Positions 41,631 through 50,674 are shown, counted from the stretch's first letter. The stretch is 64,000 nt of DNA from JAXMCK01 sp046349395 (GCA_046349395.1 JAXMCK010000003.1:124001-188000); one strand, 5' to 3'. The notes: generated by a model from the letters alone, not told the origin. Program-made: numbers and translations.

Positions 41631-43487
41631 ATGCTCGACATAACCTTCCTAGCCCTCCTGATCGGCTTTCTGCTCGGTGCCGAGCGGTCGAAACCGGCTG
41701 GCGAGGGCGAAACACCGCAGTCGCAGGCAGCCCCAGCCGGACCCGAGATTTACCTCGCCGGTCTGCTGGGTGCCGGGCTCCTCGCCTACATCGCCGCGGG
41801 GCTGTCGCGGCAGCGCGATCTCGAGGGTTCGGGCTTCACCTTCGACGATCTGCGTCTGGCGCTGGCCGCCTATCTGCCTTCGGTCGTCATGGGCCTGCTC
41901 TCGGGCTGGGTGCTACGGCGGGCCATTCCGCGCAACGATCCGAAACTTTTCGTCGGTGCGGCGGTGCTGCTGCTGGCACCGATGCTGCTATCGCTGGGCC
42001 CGAAGCTCGCCGACTATGTCCAGGAGGTGAAGACGCCCTGGTTCGAGGCGACGCTGAGCCACGCCAAGCGCGATGCGCCGGTGCTACAGAACCTCCGTGC
42101 CCTGCTCGACCGCTCGGGCGACGCGCAGCTGAAGCCCAAGGACTATGTCGAGCTCCGGCGCAGCCTGGACGGCAACAAGGCGCTCGCCGCGATCATGCCG
42201 CCACCGCGGTCGCCGCCGCCGGAGGAGGCGGTGGCGGACCTGATCCTGCCGCATGCCGCCCACGCCGCGACCGAACTGGTCGTACCCGCACCCGGCCCGG
42301 CGATCGAGGCGGCGAAGCGTTGGATGAAAGTCTATGTCGACCCGGTGCTCGCCTGCGTGTGGAAGGCCGAGGCGCAGCCGTTCGGCAACGACACGGTGGA
42401 GCGCAGCCTCGCCCCGTTGGTGACCCCGGCAGCCGCCCTCCTGCTGCAGACGAACGACGCTCTGGCGCAGCAGCGCCGGCTCACGCCGGAGGAGGTGGCC
42501 CGCTCCACGGGCGACTTCGTGCAGGGCGTGAGGCGGGTGCTGCGTGGCTTCACCAACCTGTCGGGGCGCGCAGACGACCTGTTCCGCGAGACGCCGAGCG
42601 ATCCACAGGAACGACAACTCCTGGACTATGTCTGCGTGTCGCAGCTGGCCGTGCTCGCCTGGGACGGCGGCTCCAAACCGAAGGCGTGCCAGTCGACTGG
42701 CCAGCAGCCGGCCTTTTGCGGGATGCTGGCCGCGGTGCCGGATCCGACGCTGGTGGCCGCCACGGCCTACCCCTACGTGGTGGTGGCCCGCCTGTTCCGG
42801 CGGGTGGGCGACCTCGAGCGGGGGCGCCGGTTCCTCGAGGCGGTCCATGCCGAGGTCCTGCCACCACCCGAGCGGGTACTCTTGCTGCAGGAGCTGGCAA
42901 GGTTCAGGCGCGATCTCGGGGATGGCGACTGGTCGGCCGCCCAGGTCGGCGCCATCGAGCTGAACGATGCCATCCTGAAGCAACTTGCGCAGCGCTACAG
43001 TACACTGCTGCGGTCGGATCCCTGTGCCGAGGATGACGGCCGCGCCGTCATGATCGCCGACGCCTACGCCGTTCGTCGGTATGCGACCGCCCAGATGCGC
43101 AACGACTACGCCTTCGAGATCCTGAACGAAGCGCAGCGCCGACCGGCCGGCGAGCGCGGCGCCCATCTGCCCGACGCGATACAAGCCGCACGGGTGAACT
43201 ACGGGGCAATCAAGGAGATCAAGGACTCGGAATGCGTGCTGGCCCGACAGCCGGGTGCCACCGCCGACTTCTCGATCGATGCCGAGGCGATCTACCCCGA
43301 CACCTATGGTCTCGGTCTTCTGTTGCAGGCTGTCGGCGAGGCTTCGGTCGACCAGTCGACCCGGGCCGAAGCCGAAGCCCTGCTGCGCAAGGCGGAGCAG
43401 GGTGCCATGGGGCTGCCGACGCGGCAGCGCACGGCGTATCTCTCCACCATCCGCGAGCATCGGCGGGCGGCGGAACTGCTGCGCTGA
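41631..43487 (+). CDS. uncharacterised membrane-anchored protein, 618 aa
   Basis: I do not recognise this family. The first 115 residues hold three to four membrane helices (LDITFLALLIGFLLG, YLAGLLGAGLLAYIAAG, AAYLPSVVMGLLSGWVL, LFVGAAVLLLAPMLLSL). The remaining 500 residues are soluble and helix-rich, with several isolated Cys and tetratricopeptide-like helical pairs (YVVVARLFRRVGDLERGRRFLEA; STRAEAEALLRKAEQ). ATG 41631 follows GGGAG at good spacing; a GTG at 41616 is possible. It is flanked by the transporter and amidase genes on the same strand, separated by 86 and 60 bp, so operon membership is unclear. Confidence 0.7.
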   Translation: MLDITFLALLIGFLLGAERSKPAGEGETPQSQAAPAGPEIYLAGLLGAGLLAYIAAGLSRQRDLEGSGFTFDDLRLALAAYLPSVVMGLLSGWVLRRAIPRNDPKLFVGAAVLLLAPMLLSLGPKLADYVQEVKTPWFEATLSHAKRDAPVLQNLRALLDRSGDAQLKPKDYVELRRSLDGNKALAAIMPPPRSPPPEEAVADLILPHAAHAATELVVPAPGPAIEAAKRWMKVYVDPVLACVWKAEAQPFGNDTVERSLAPLVTPAAALLLQTNDALAQQRRLTPEEVARSTGDFVQGVRRVLRGFTNLSGRADDLFRETPSDPQERQLLDYVCVSQLAVLAWDGGSKPKACQSTGQQPAFCGMLAAVPDPTLVAATAYPYVVVARLFRRVGDLERGRRFLEAVHAEVLPPPERVLLLQELARFRRDLGDGDWSAAQVGAIELNDAILKQLAQRYSTLLRSDPCAEDDGRAVMIADAYAVRRYATAQMRNDYAFEILNEAQRRPAGERGAHLPDAIQAARVNYGAIKEIKDSECVLARQPGATADFSIDAEAIYPDTYGLGLLLQAVGEASVDQSTRAEAEALLRKAEQGAMGLPTRQRTAYLSTIREHRRAAELLR

Positions 43488-43547
43488 GGCTCGCCCCAGG
43501 CGGGCCGATCGTGCACTGATCGTTCCCGGGTGACCCGGGAGTGCTGC

Positions 43548-44960
43548 ATGGATCTGGATCTCTGCTACCGGTCGGCCGGGCAGGTGGCCGCCGCGATCCG
43601 GCGCAAGGAGCTGTCGTCGCGGGAAGTGGTGGCGAACGCGCTGGAGCGGATCGCTGCCACGAACGAGCGCCTGAACGCTTTCTGCTTCGTCTATCCGGAG
43701 GAGGCACTGGCGGCGGCCGAGGCGGCGGACGCGGCGCTGCGTCGGGGCGAGCCCGTCGGTCCGCTGCACGGCGTGCCGATCGCGATCAAGGACTTCACGC
43801 CGACGGCCGGCAGGACGACGACCCGGGGCAGCAGGGCGCTGAAGGACTGGGTGCCGGATGCCGACCCCGTCATCGTGCGCCGGCTCCGTGAGGCGGGGTC
43901 GATCCTCGTCGGCAAGACGACGACACCGGAGTTCGCCCATTCGAGTTGGACACACAGCCCGCTCTGGGGCGACACGCGCAACCCCTGGAACCTAGCGCGC
44001 AGCCCCGGCGGATCGTCGGGCGGATCGGGGGCCGCCGTCGCGGCAGGGTGCGTGCCGTTGGCGGAGGGGACCGACATGGGCGGGTCGGTGCGCATTCCGG
44101 CCGCCTGGAGCGGGATCGTCGGTCTGAAGCCCTCGATGGGCCGCATCCCGATGGACATCATCGGCACGTGCTTCGACCAGATCTCGCATTTCGGGCCGCT
44201 CGCCCGCTCGGTCGAGGATGCCGCACTCTTCCTCGACGTGACGCAGGGGCCGGACGATCTCGACATCCAGTCGCTGCCGGCCTGTTCCGCTGCGTTCTCG
44301 ACGCTGCCGCCCGATCCGCGGGACTGGCGGATCGCGCTGTCGATCGACCTCGGCTTCGTCGCGGTGGACCCGGAGATCGAGGCCGGCGTGCGTGCCGCGG
44401 CGGCAGCGCTCCGGGACCTCGGGGCCCAGGTGGACGAAGTCGAGATCGGCTGGCCGGCCGAGGTGCCGGACGTCTGGCTCGTCCTCTGGCAGGTGTTCTT
44501 CGCGGCCCTCGTCGGCGAGCATGTGGACCGCATGCGGGACGAGATGGACCCGGACGTCGTGGCCCTGGTGGACGCGGGGCGGAAGGTCCACGCAGCCAGC
44601 TACAAGCGGCTGGAGCTGGACCGGACCCGCTACTGGCACCAGCTGGCGGCGGTGCTCCGCGGCCATCATGCGCTGCTCTGCCCGACCATGGCGCAACCCG
44701 CCCAGCCGCTGGGCGGAAGCGATTCGCGCTGGGGTTACAGGCTGGGCGACGGACGGGTCGCTGCCCTCGACATGACGGCGGTCTTCAACCTGTTCGGCGT
44801 GTGCCCGGCCCTGTCGCTGCCCTGCGGGGTGACGCGCGAGCACTTGCCGATCGGAGCACAGATCGTCGGCCGGCGGTTCGAGGACCGGAGTGTCCTGGAG
44901 ATCGGCCGGCGACTTGAGTCGGCTCTGGACCTGCAGCTACGACCGCCGCTGGATGCCTGA
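43548..44960 (+). CDS. amidase (amidase signature family)
   Basis: Amidase-signature serine hydrolase, 470 aa. The Ser-cis-Ser-Lys triad is visible: catalytic Lys in GVPIAIKDF (about residue 86), the glycine-rich SPGGSSGGSGAAVAAG with the cis-Ser, and the nucleophilic Ser in GTDMGGSVRIPA. The C-terminus has MTAVFNLFGVCPALSLPCG, usual for the family. It lacks other features of GatA, and no gatB/gatC is nearby, so it is a catabolic amidase rather than the tRNA amidotransferase. ATG 43548 (MDLDLCYRSAGQ). It is convergent with the XRE regulator, whose stop is 2 bp away. Substrate unknown. Confidence 0.92.
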   Translation: MDLDLCYRSAGQVAAAIRRKELSSREVVANALERIAATNERLNAFCFVYPEEALAAAEAADAALRRGEPVGPLHGVPIAIKDFTPTAGRTTTRGSRALKDWVPDADPVIVRRLREAGSILVGKTTTPEFAHSSWTHSPLWGDTRNPWNLARSPGGSSGGSGAAVAAGCVPLAEGTDMGGSVRIPAAWSGIVGLKPSMGRIPMDIIGTCFDQISHFGPLARSVEDAALFLDVTQGPDDLDIQSLPACSAAFSTLPPDPRDWRIALSIDLGFVAVDPEIEAGVRAAAAALRDLGAQVDEVEIGWPAEVPDVWLVLWQVFFAALVGEHVDRMRDEMDPDVVALVDAGRKVHAASYKRLELDRTRYWHQLAAVLRGHHALLCPTMAQPAQPLGGSDSRWGYRLGDGRVAALDMTAVFNLFGVCPALSLPCGVTREHLPIGAQIVGRRFEDRSVLEIGRRLESALDLQLRPPLDA

Positions 44961-44961
44961 C

Positions 44962-45483
44962 TCAGACCGTGGTCTGCAAAGGCCGGGTGCGCTCCTCGCG
45001 CAGGGAGCGCAGCGGGTCGCTGCGGTGCATGGGCAGCGGCAGCGGCGTCGGCTCGGACCAGTCGAAGGCTTTCGAGCCCGCCTCCTCTTGCGCCGACTTC
45101 AGGAAGGCGCGGGACAGCACGCTGAGCGCCGTCACCAGGGCGGGATCCCGCAAGCGGGAGGTTTCGGCCAGGAAGGCCGCCAGCTTCGCCTCGTAGCCGA
45201 GGCGGACCTGGAGCCAGCGCACCGGGGTCTCGCCGAACAGGCTCGTGATGTCGACGTCCAAGGCACCGGCCAGCGCGTAGAGCACGCCCGCGGGAATCCG
45301 GCTCTGCCCGCGCTCGTAGCGGGCGAGGCGGGCCTCGCCGATGCCGGCCATGGCGGCGAGGTCCTTCCTCGCCAAGCCGCGGGCGAGACGAAGCTGGCGC
45401 AGCCGCATGGCCACGACGTCGTCGATGTCGGACGCTCGGTCGGGGGTGTCCAAGTCAGGTCCTGTGGCCCTGGTCGATGCCAT
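44962..45483 (-). CDS. XRE-family transcriptional regulator
   Basis: DNA-binding protein of 173 aa with a Cro/C1-type HTH (about residues 27-85: LRQLRLARGLARKDLAAMAG, then EARLARYERGQSRIPAGVLYALAGALDVDI). A C-terminal helical region (SRLRDPALVTALSVLSRAFLKS) could be for dimerisation. It resembles the alphaproteobacterial chromosomal XRE regulators rather than phage repressors. ATG 45483 is used; an upstream start at 45528 would run into the operator. A perfect 10-bp inverted repeat lies 47-71 bp upstream, and a related copy lies before a lipoprotein gene 4 kb away, suggesting autoregulation and a small regulon. Confidence 0.87.
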   Translation of the reverse strand: MASTRATGPDLDTPDRASDIDDVVAMRLRQLRLARGLARKDLAAMAGIGEARLARYERGQSRIPAGVLYALAGALDVDITSLFGETPVRWLQVRLGYEAKLAAFLAETSRLRDPALVTALSVLSRAFLKSAQEEAGSKAFDWSEPTPLPLPMHRSDPLRSLREERTRPLQTTV

Positions 45484-45529
45484 GTCTCGGTGCTCTCGCA
45501 CAGGCGCCCCACCTGTGCGTGACGACAAG

Positions 45530-45554
45530 TTGTTTCAACAGTAAGTTGAAACAA
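45530..45554. promoter_or_regulatory. perfect inverted repeat upstream of the XRE regulator (candidate operator 1)
   Basis: TTGTTTCAAC, a 5-bp spacer (AGTAA), then GTTGAAACAA: perfect 10-bp arms, A/T-rich in a GC-rich region. It lies between the divergent XRE gene (start 45483) and the membrane-protein gene (45662), so it could control both. The core TTTCAAC-N5-GTTGAA recurs at 49378. Confidence 0.7.
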
Positions 45555-45661
45555 GGTTAGCGCGCAAGCGCGTTGCGCCGGCTCCATGATGCGGCCCCGC
45601 GTGCCCCTCGACGCGGCCGGCTCCCTCGACCATCTAGGGGTGGTCGAACCGGGGGACCTCC

Positions 45662-46504
45662 ATGGCGGCGGCCGATGCCGATCTCGACCGCGCATTCTCC
45701 GACATCCGCGCCCGGGTCCCGGCCTTTATCGCGAACCATCTGGGTTGGCGCGGCTCGCTGCGACTGCATCGGGCGGCCCTGGGCGTCGACCTTTTCCGCG
45801 CACCGCTCAACGTGCTCCTGGTTGGGCCCGCACTCGTCGTACGCCTCGCCGGCCGGCTCGCCGAGCGTTTGGGGCTGCGCAAGCTCGGCGCCTGGCTGCA
45901 GCGCCGGCAGATCTTCCTCGACACGCACCTGGCGCGGCGGATGGCGCACCTCGCGGCGGACGAGCTGCTGGGGCTCGATGCGCACGATCACATCGCCCCC
46001 GAGATCCGCGCCCGGATCGAGGGCGTGATCGCGGACTATGTGACGGCCCGGCACGCGGTGGCGGAGTTCGCGGCGGGGCTCGTCGTCACCGTCGCGGGCC
46101 TTCTGCTCGTGCACCGGATCACGCCGGGGGCCCTCTCGCTGGGGCCGCTGCTGGCCGATGCGAGTGCCCAGGCGGCGGCGATCGAGTCGTTCTGGGCCGG
46201 CTCCTGGCTCGGCGGGATCTACTACGGGTTCTGGCCGGCGCACGCGGACTGGACGACGCGGATCGTCACCACGGTCGGCGTCATGGTGGCCTTCGCCTTC
46301 CTCGCCACCTTCATCGGCCTCGTCACCGATCCGTTGCAGACCGCACTCGGCTGGCACAAACGGCGCATCCTGCACCTCGTCGACACGGTCGAGCGATTGG
46401 TACGCGGCGAGCACGCGGCGAAGCTGAAGCTGCCGGACCCCTGGCTGCCGCGTGCGGCCGACCTGGCCGATGCGCTGGCGCTTGCGATCCGCACCTGGCG
46501 CTGA
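45662..46504 (+). CDS. uncharacterised membrane protein, 280 aa
   Basis: Family not recognised. About three membrane helices are visible: LNVLLVGPALVVRLAGRL (near residue 45), FAAGLVVTVAGLLLVHRI (near 136) and TTVGVMVAFAFLATFIGLV (near 213), separated by long amphipathic, Arg-rich cytoplasmic stretches. It starts MAAADADLDRAFSDI, with GGGGGACC just upstream of ATG 45662. It is divergent from the XRE regulator, sharing an intergenic region that contains a palindromic operator, so it may be regulated by it. It is followed 82 bp later by the acetylpolyamine amidohydrolase gene. Confidence 0.72.
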   Translation: MAAADADLDRAFSDIRARVPAFIANHLGWRGSLRLHRAALGVDLFRAPLNVLLVGPALVVRLAGRLAERLGLRKLGAWLQRRQIFLDTHLARRMAHLAADELLGLDAHDHIAPEIRARIEGVIADYVTARHAVAEFAAGLVVTVAGLLLVHRITPGALSLGPLLADASAQAAAIESFWAGSWLGGIYYGFWPAHADWTTRIVTTVGVMVAFAFLATFIGLVTDPLQTALGWHKRRILHLVDTVERLVRGEHAAKLKLPDPWLPRAADLADALALAIRTWR

Positions 46505-46586
46505 GAGCGGGGCCACGGGACGCACTTGCACCGGCCCCGCTTTGCCGTGATCGTATCGAGCCCGAACCTGCTCCTCGGATGCGACC

Positions 46587-47618
46587 ATGCTGACGATCTA
46601 CACCGACGACCACGCGCTTCAGGACGGCCAGTCCGAGCTGGTCGCGGGCAAGCTGGTGCCCTGTTTCGAGATGCCGCGGCGGGCCTACATGATCCGCGAC
46701 CGGGTCAAGGCCGTTGGTTTGGGTGACATCCTACCGCCCGAGGACCATGGCCGCGGGCCGATCGAGCGCGTGCACCCGGCCGATTTCGTCGACTTCCTGG
46801 CGACGGCCTGGGACGAGTGGAAGGCGAGCGGCCGCGACTTCGACGCCCTGCCCTTCACCTGGCCGACCAGGCATCTTGCGCAGAAGCGCCCCACGGTGAT
46901 CGACGGCAAGCTCGGCTTCTACAGTTTCGACGCCGGCACGCCGATCACGTCCGGAAGCTGGAAGGCCGCCTATGGCAGCGCCCAGGTGGCGCTGACCGGG
47001 GCCGAACTCATCGCACGGGGCGGGCACAAGGCCGTGTTCTCGCTGTGCCGGCCGCCGGGGCACCATGCCGCCCAGGACCTCTATGCCGGCTACTGCTTCC
47101 TCAACAATGCGGCGGTGGCGGCCCAGTTCCTGATCGACGGCGGGGCCGAGCGGGTCGCGATCCTCGACGTCGACTACCATCACGGCAACGGCACCCAGGC
47201 CATCTTCTACGACCGGCCGGACGTGCTCTTCCTCTCGATCCACGGCGATCCGCGGCAGGAATATCCCTACTTCCTGGGCTATGCCGACGAGGAGGGGGAC
47301 GGCCTCGGCACCGGCTACAACGTCAACTACCCACTGCCGCACGGCTCCGACTTCGGTCCCTGGAACGAGGCGCTGGAGGATGCCTGCAGGCGGATCGAGG
47401 CCTATGGCCCCGACGTGCTGCTGGTCTCGCTGGGGGTCGACACGTTCAAGCTCGACCCGATCTCGAAGTTCAGGCTGGAGAGCCAGGACTTCACGACTTA
47501 TGGCGCCCGGATCGCGAAGCTCGGCCTGCCGACTCTCTTTGTGATGGAAGGCGGCTACGCGGTCGAGGAGATCGGCATCAACGCCGTCAACGTGCTGACG
47601 GGATTCGAGGGCGCCTGA
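46587..47618 (+). CDS. histone-deacetylase-family acetylpolyamine amidohydrolase
   Basis: Zinc hydrolase of the class II deacetylase fold, 343 aa, the length of bacterial acetylpolyamine amidohydrolases, which release acetate from acetyl-putrescine, -cadaverine or -spermidine. Active-site motifs: CRPPGHHA (tandem catalytic His), DVDYHHGNGTQ (zinc Asp and His) and GVDTFKLDPIS (zinc Asp). The last motif and the YSFDAGTPITSGSW segment are those of the polyamine enzymes rather than acetoin AcuC. Starts ATG 46587 (MLTIYTDDHALQDG). Together with the copper amine oxidase 6 kb upstream it suggests use of polyamines. Specificity inferred. Confidence 0.9.
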   Translation: MLTIYTDDHALQDGQSELVAGKLVPCFEMPRRAYMIRDRVKAVGLGDILPPEDHGRGPIERVHPADFVDFLATAWDEWKASGRDFDALPFTWPTRHLAQKRPTVIDGKLGFYSFDAGTPITSGSWKAAYGSAQVALTGAELIARGGHKAVFSLCRPPGHHAAQDLYAGYCFLNNAAVAAQFLIDGGAERVAILDVDYHHGNGTQAIFYDRPDVLFLSIHGDPRQEYPYFLGYADEEGDGLGTGYNVNYPLPHGSDFGPWNEALEDACRRIEAYGPDVLLVSLGVDTFKLDPISKFRLESQDFTTYGARIAKLGLPTLFVMEGGYAVEEIGINAVNVLTGFEGA

Positions 47619-48018
47619 GCGCTCAGGCGAGGATGTCGACCAGCCGGCCGCGCCAGGGCTCCGTCGATACGCGGGGCGACCGGCGCCTGTCCGTCTGGGT
47701 TGTTTGGCGACGGTTGCGGAAATGGCCGAGCCAGCCATAGCCGGGCATCATCGCAGGTGCTTGGATGCCCAAGCGCTCGATCTGACCGCTCGGTCGGATC
47801 AGCCACGCGTCGGCTGGGGCGTCGATGGGCATGACGAGGCCGCGCGAGGCGGCTGCTCCTTAACGTTTCGGTAACCTACGGCTGCCATGGCTCGACGTCC
47901 GCGGCAATGGCGTGGACGAAGCTGCTGCACCGCCGTATGCACGCGCGCCATCGGCACAGGTGTCCAATGTGCACCTGCGGTAGAACGTGGCGCGATTTGC
48001 AGCGTAGGGACGAGCAAG
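47619..48018. other. 400-bp region upstream of glmM with no well-supported gene
   Basis: This stretch holds one weak minus-strand open frame (47623-47832, 69 aa, Arg-rich C-terminus, no ribosome site) that I cannot support as a gene. It also contains an inverted repeat CAGGTG-N9-CACCTG (around 47956-47978), which may be regulatory for glmM. I saw no RNA gene or terminator with a T-run. Confidence 0.4.
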
Positions 48019-49374
48019 GTGGGTGAGCGACGGCTCTTCGGCACCGACGGCATCAGGGGCACCGCCAACAGCCATCCGATGACGGCGGAGATCGCCCTCT
48101 CTCTCGGCATGGCGGCGGGCAGGATCTTCCGCCGCGGCGACCACCGCCACCGGGTGGTGATCGGCAAGGACACGCGCCTTTCCGGCTACATGCTGGAGCC
48201 CGCACTGACCGCGGGCTTCGTCGCGTCCGGCATGAACGTCATGCTGGTGGGGCCGATGCCGACCCCGGCCGTGGCCTTCCTCACCCGCTCGCTTCGCGCC
48301 GATCTCGGCGTGATGATCTCGGCCTCGCACAACCCCTACGAGGACAACGGCATCAAGCTGTTCGGCCCCGACGGCTACAAGCTGTCGGACGCGCTGGAGC
48401 TCGAGATCGAGGCCGCGATGGCGAGCGGCGACGGCGAAGGCCGGGCGGCCGCCCACGATCTCGGCCGGGCGCAGCGCATCGACGACGCCCGCGGCCGCTA
48501 CATGGAGAACCTGAAGGCGAGCTTCCCCAAGGGCCTGACTCTCGATGGGCTGAAGCTCGTGGTCGATGCCGCCAACGGTGCTGCCTATCATCTGGCGGGC
48601 GACCTCTTCTGGGAGCTGGGTGCCGAGGTCGTCCGCGTCGGCACCTCGCCCAACGGCTTCAACATCAATGCCGAGTGCGGCTCCACCTACCCGCAGTATC
48701 TGCGCGAGCGCGTGCTGGCCGAGAAGGCGGATCTCGGGATCGCGCTGGACGGCGACGCGGACCGCGTCGTGCTGGTCGACGAGAAGGGCAACGTCGTCGA
48801 CGGCGATCAGGTGCTCGCACTCATCGCCTCCAGCTGGCACGCCGACGGCCGGGTGCGCGGCGGGGCCGTGGTCGCCACGCTGATGTCGAACCTCGGGCTG
48901 GAGACGTTCCTCAAGGGGCTCGGCCTGCCGCTGCGACGGACCAAGGTCGGCGACCGCTACGTCGTCGAGCAGATGCGGGCCGAAGGCTGCAATGTGGGCG
49001 GCGAGCAGTCGGGCCACGTGATCCTCTCCGACTTCGCCACCACCGGGGACGGCCTGTTGGCGGCCCTTCAGGTGCTGGCCGTGCTGCGCCAGCGCGAGCA
49101 GCCGGTGAGCGAGGTGGCGCGGCCCTTCACGCCGCTGCCCCAGCGACTCAAGAACGTGCGCATGCAGAAGAAGCTCGACCTCACCACACCCGCCGTGGCG
49201 AGCCTCCTGGAGCGGCAGAGTGCCAGGCTCGCCGGCACGGGGCGCCTCTTGGTGCGGCCCTCGGGCACCGAGCCCGTCGTTCGCGTCATGGTGGAAGCTC
49301 AGGACGAGGCGCTGCTGACCGACGTGCTGGAGTCGGTCAGCGACGAGATCGCCCGGCTGGCCACGGCCGCGTAG
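48019..49374 (+). CDS. glmM: phosphoglucosamine mutase
   Basis: Converts glucosamine-6-phosphate to glucosamine-1-phosphate for UDP-GlcNAc, a precursor of peptidoglycan and lipid A. It is 451 aa, family length. Motifs: FGTDGIRGTAN at the start; the phosphoserine loop ISASHNPYEDNGIKLFG; metal-binding DGDADR; sugar-binding GGEQSGH; phosphate-binding RPSGTEPVVRVMVEA. Start GTG 48019 is chosen as it begins right before ERRLFGTDGIRG and is preceded by AGGGACGAG; the frame is open to 47887 without similarity. The usual neighbours folP and ftsH are not in this window. Confidence 0.96.
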   Translation: MGERRLFGTDGIRGTANSHPMTAEIALSLGMAAGRIFRRGDHRHRVVIGKDTRLSGYMLEPALTAGFVASGMNVMLVGPMPTPAVAFLTRSLRADLGVMISASHNPYEDNGIKLFGPDGYKLSDALELEIEAAMASGDGEGRAAAHDLGRAQRIDDARGRYMENLKASFPKGLTLDGLKLVVDAANGAAYHLAGDLFWELGAEVVRVGTSPNGFNINAECGSTYPQYLRERVLAEKADLGIALDGDADRVVLVDEKGNVVDGDQVLALIASSWHADGRVRGGAVVATLMSNLGLETFLKGLGLPLRRTKVGDRYVVEQMRAEGCNVGGEQSGHVILSDFATTGDGLLAALQVLAVLRQREQPVSEVARPFTPLPQRLKNVRMQKKLDLTTPAVASLLERQSARLAGTGRLLVRPSGTEPVVRVMVEAQDEALLTDVLESVSDEIARLATAA

Positions 49375-49377
49375 GTC

Positions 49378-49396
49378 TTTCAACCAATAGTTGAAT
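49378..49396. promoter_or_regulatory. inverted repeat related to the XRE operator (candidate operator 2)
   Basis: TTTCAAC, 5-bp spacer (CAATA), GTTGAAT, lying between the glmM stop and the lipoprotein gene start (49433). The arms and the spacer length are the same as the core of the perfect repeat at 45530, so both are probably read by the same regulator. Confidence 0.6.
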
Positions 49397-49432
49397 CATG
49401 CTACCCACCTCCGGGCGATCCCGGGGGTGGGC

Positions 49433-50674
49433 ATGGTCAGGTACGCTCGTTCGCTGGCGTTCCTCTGCGGGCTGCCGAGCCTGGCCGGCTGTGCGCTGCT
49501 GCCGAGCCTGCCCGGCCTGCTCGGCGGCGGCGACGAGAGCCAGACAGCCGAGGCGCGGCCCGCCGATCCGGAGCCGGCAGCGGGACCGGCACCCGGTCTG
49601 GCTTGGCCGCAGGCGGCCGACTGCCGAACGCTGGCGACGGCGCTGGTATCCATGCCGCCCGACCAGCTGGCCGCCTTGGCGGCCGACGCAGCGCCGCTCG
49701 CCGTTGCGGTCGCCAAGGAGGGCGTCCCGCTGGCCGCGGGGCGGGTGGTCGGGACGGTGCAACGCGACGTACCGGTGCAGGCGGCCGGGCCCGGCGGCGG
49801 GTCGGCCAAGTGCACGCTGACGGTGGAGCCGCTTGGGGCGGACATCACGAGCGATGCCGAGACGGTCGGTCACGAGACGGTTCTGTCCAAGTACCGTTCC
49901 GGCGAGCGCAAGGTCGCCAATCCCGAGTATTCCGAGCTGAAGCAGCAGCTGAAGGAGTACACGAGCAGCGACGGCTTCGGCGGCGGCATCATGACGACGG
50001 GCGATCCGACGCTGGACCTGATCGGCCTCGCCGCGGGCGTGGTGATCGAGGCCGCCGACATCTTCGGCCGCAAACTCGGCAAGGCGTCTGTAGAGGAGAA
50101 GCTGGCCGACACGCCGAAGAGCTTCTCCGAGCCGATCTGGCAGCCCTACAGCTACGAGGTGACGAGCATCAGGCTCACCAAGACGGCACCGTACCGCATC
50201 ACGTTGCAGGAGAGCGGCGGGCCCAACTGGTCGACGACGACCGAGTTGACCGAGACGGCGACGTTCCGCGTCGCGACCGGGCGACGGGCGACCGACCGCC
50301 ACGTGCTCGAAGGCGGGTCGGGCGATGTGATGCAGGCCGAGGTGACGGCCTGGAAGGCGGCGCCGCTGCAGCCGCGCGTGTCGCGCCTCCTGGCGAGCCT
50401 CGCCGACGGCCCGCCCGCGGAGACGATCGAGCCGGCGGCAGGCCCCGAGACGGCCCCGCTCGCCGTCGGCCGTGGGCCGGTCAAGGTGGTGACGGACCAG
50501 GGCGAGGTGACGGGCAAGCTCCTGGCCGATGGGCGGATCCAGTTGAAGGCCGGCGATGTCGGCCGCTCGGCCTTCGTGGAGGTGGTCGGCAAGGACGGCG
50601 TCACCCGCTACGGCGTGGTCGAGACCTTCGACAGCGGGCGCGGCATCGCGATCGTCAAGTTGCAGGGGGCCTAG
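49433..50674 (+). CDS. putative lipoprotein, unknown function, 413 aa
   Basis: Family not recognised. The N-terminus is a lipoprotein signal with lipobox LAGC (lipidated Cys20), followed by a Pro/Ala-rich linker. The rest looks mostly beta, with VEPLGADITSDAETVGH, LTKTAPYRITLQES and a C-terminal domain VKVVTDQGEVTGKLLADGRI ending IAIVKLQGA. A glycine-rich hydrophobic stretch (GDPTLDLIGLAAGVVIEAADIFG) may contact the membrane. ATG 49433 is chosen because it starts the lipobox peptide; a TTG at 49391 lies inside the operator. Preceded by an XRE-type operator copy. Convergent with the DUF423 gene, overlapping by 4 bp. Confidence 0.75.
   Translation: MVRYARSLAFLCGLPSLAGCALLPSLPGLLGGGDESQTAEARPADPEPAAGPAPGLAWPQAADCRTLATALVSMPPDQLAALAADAAPLAVAVAKEGVPLAAGRVVGTVQRDVPVQAAGPGGGSAKCTLTVEPLGADITSDAETVGHETVLSKYRSGERKVANPEYSELKQQLKEYTSSDGFGGGIMTTGDPTLDLIGLAAGVVIEAADIFGRKLGKASVEEKLADTPKSFSEPIWQPYSYEVTSIRLTKTAPYRITLQESGGPNWSTTTELTETATFRVATGRRATDRHVLEGGSGDVMQAEVTAWKAAPLQPRVSRLLASLADGPPAETIEPAAGPETAPLAVGRGPVKVVTDQGEVTGKLLADGRIQLKAGDVGRSAFVEVVGKDGVTRYGVVETFDSGRGIAIVKLQGA

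Noticed and set aside
44962..45554. Possible prophage repressor region around the XRE gene
   Set aside because: No phage structural, integrase or lysis genes are nearby; the HTH type fits chromosomal alphaproteobacterial regulators.
47623..47832. 69-aa minus-strand open frame downstream of the acetylpolyamine amidohydrolase
   Set aside because: No ribosome-binding site, Arg-rich tail typical of random GC-rich frames, and no recognisable family.
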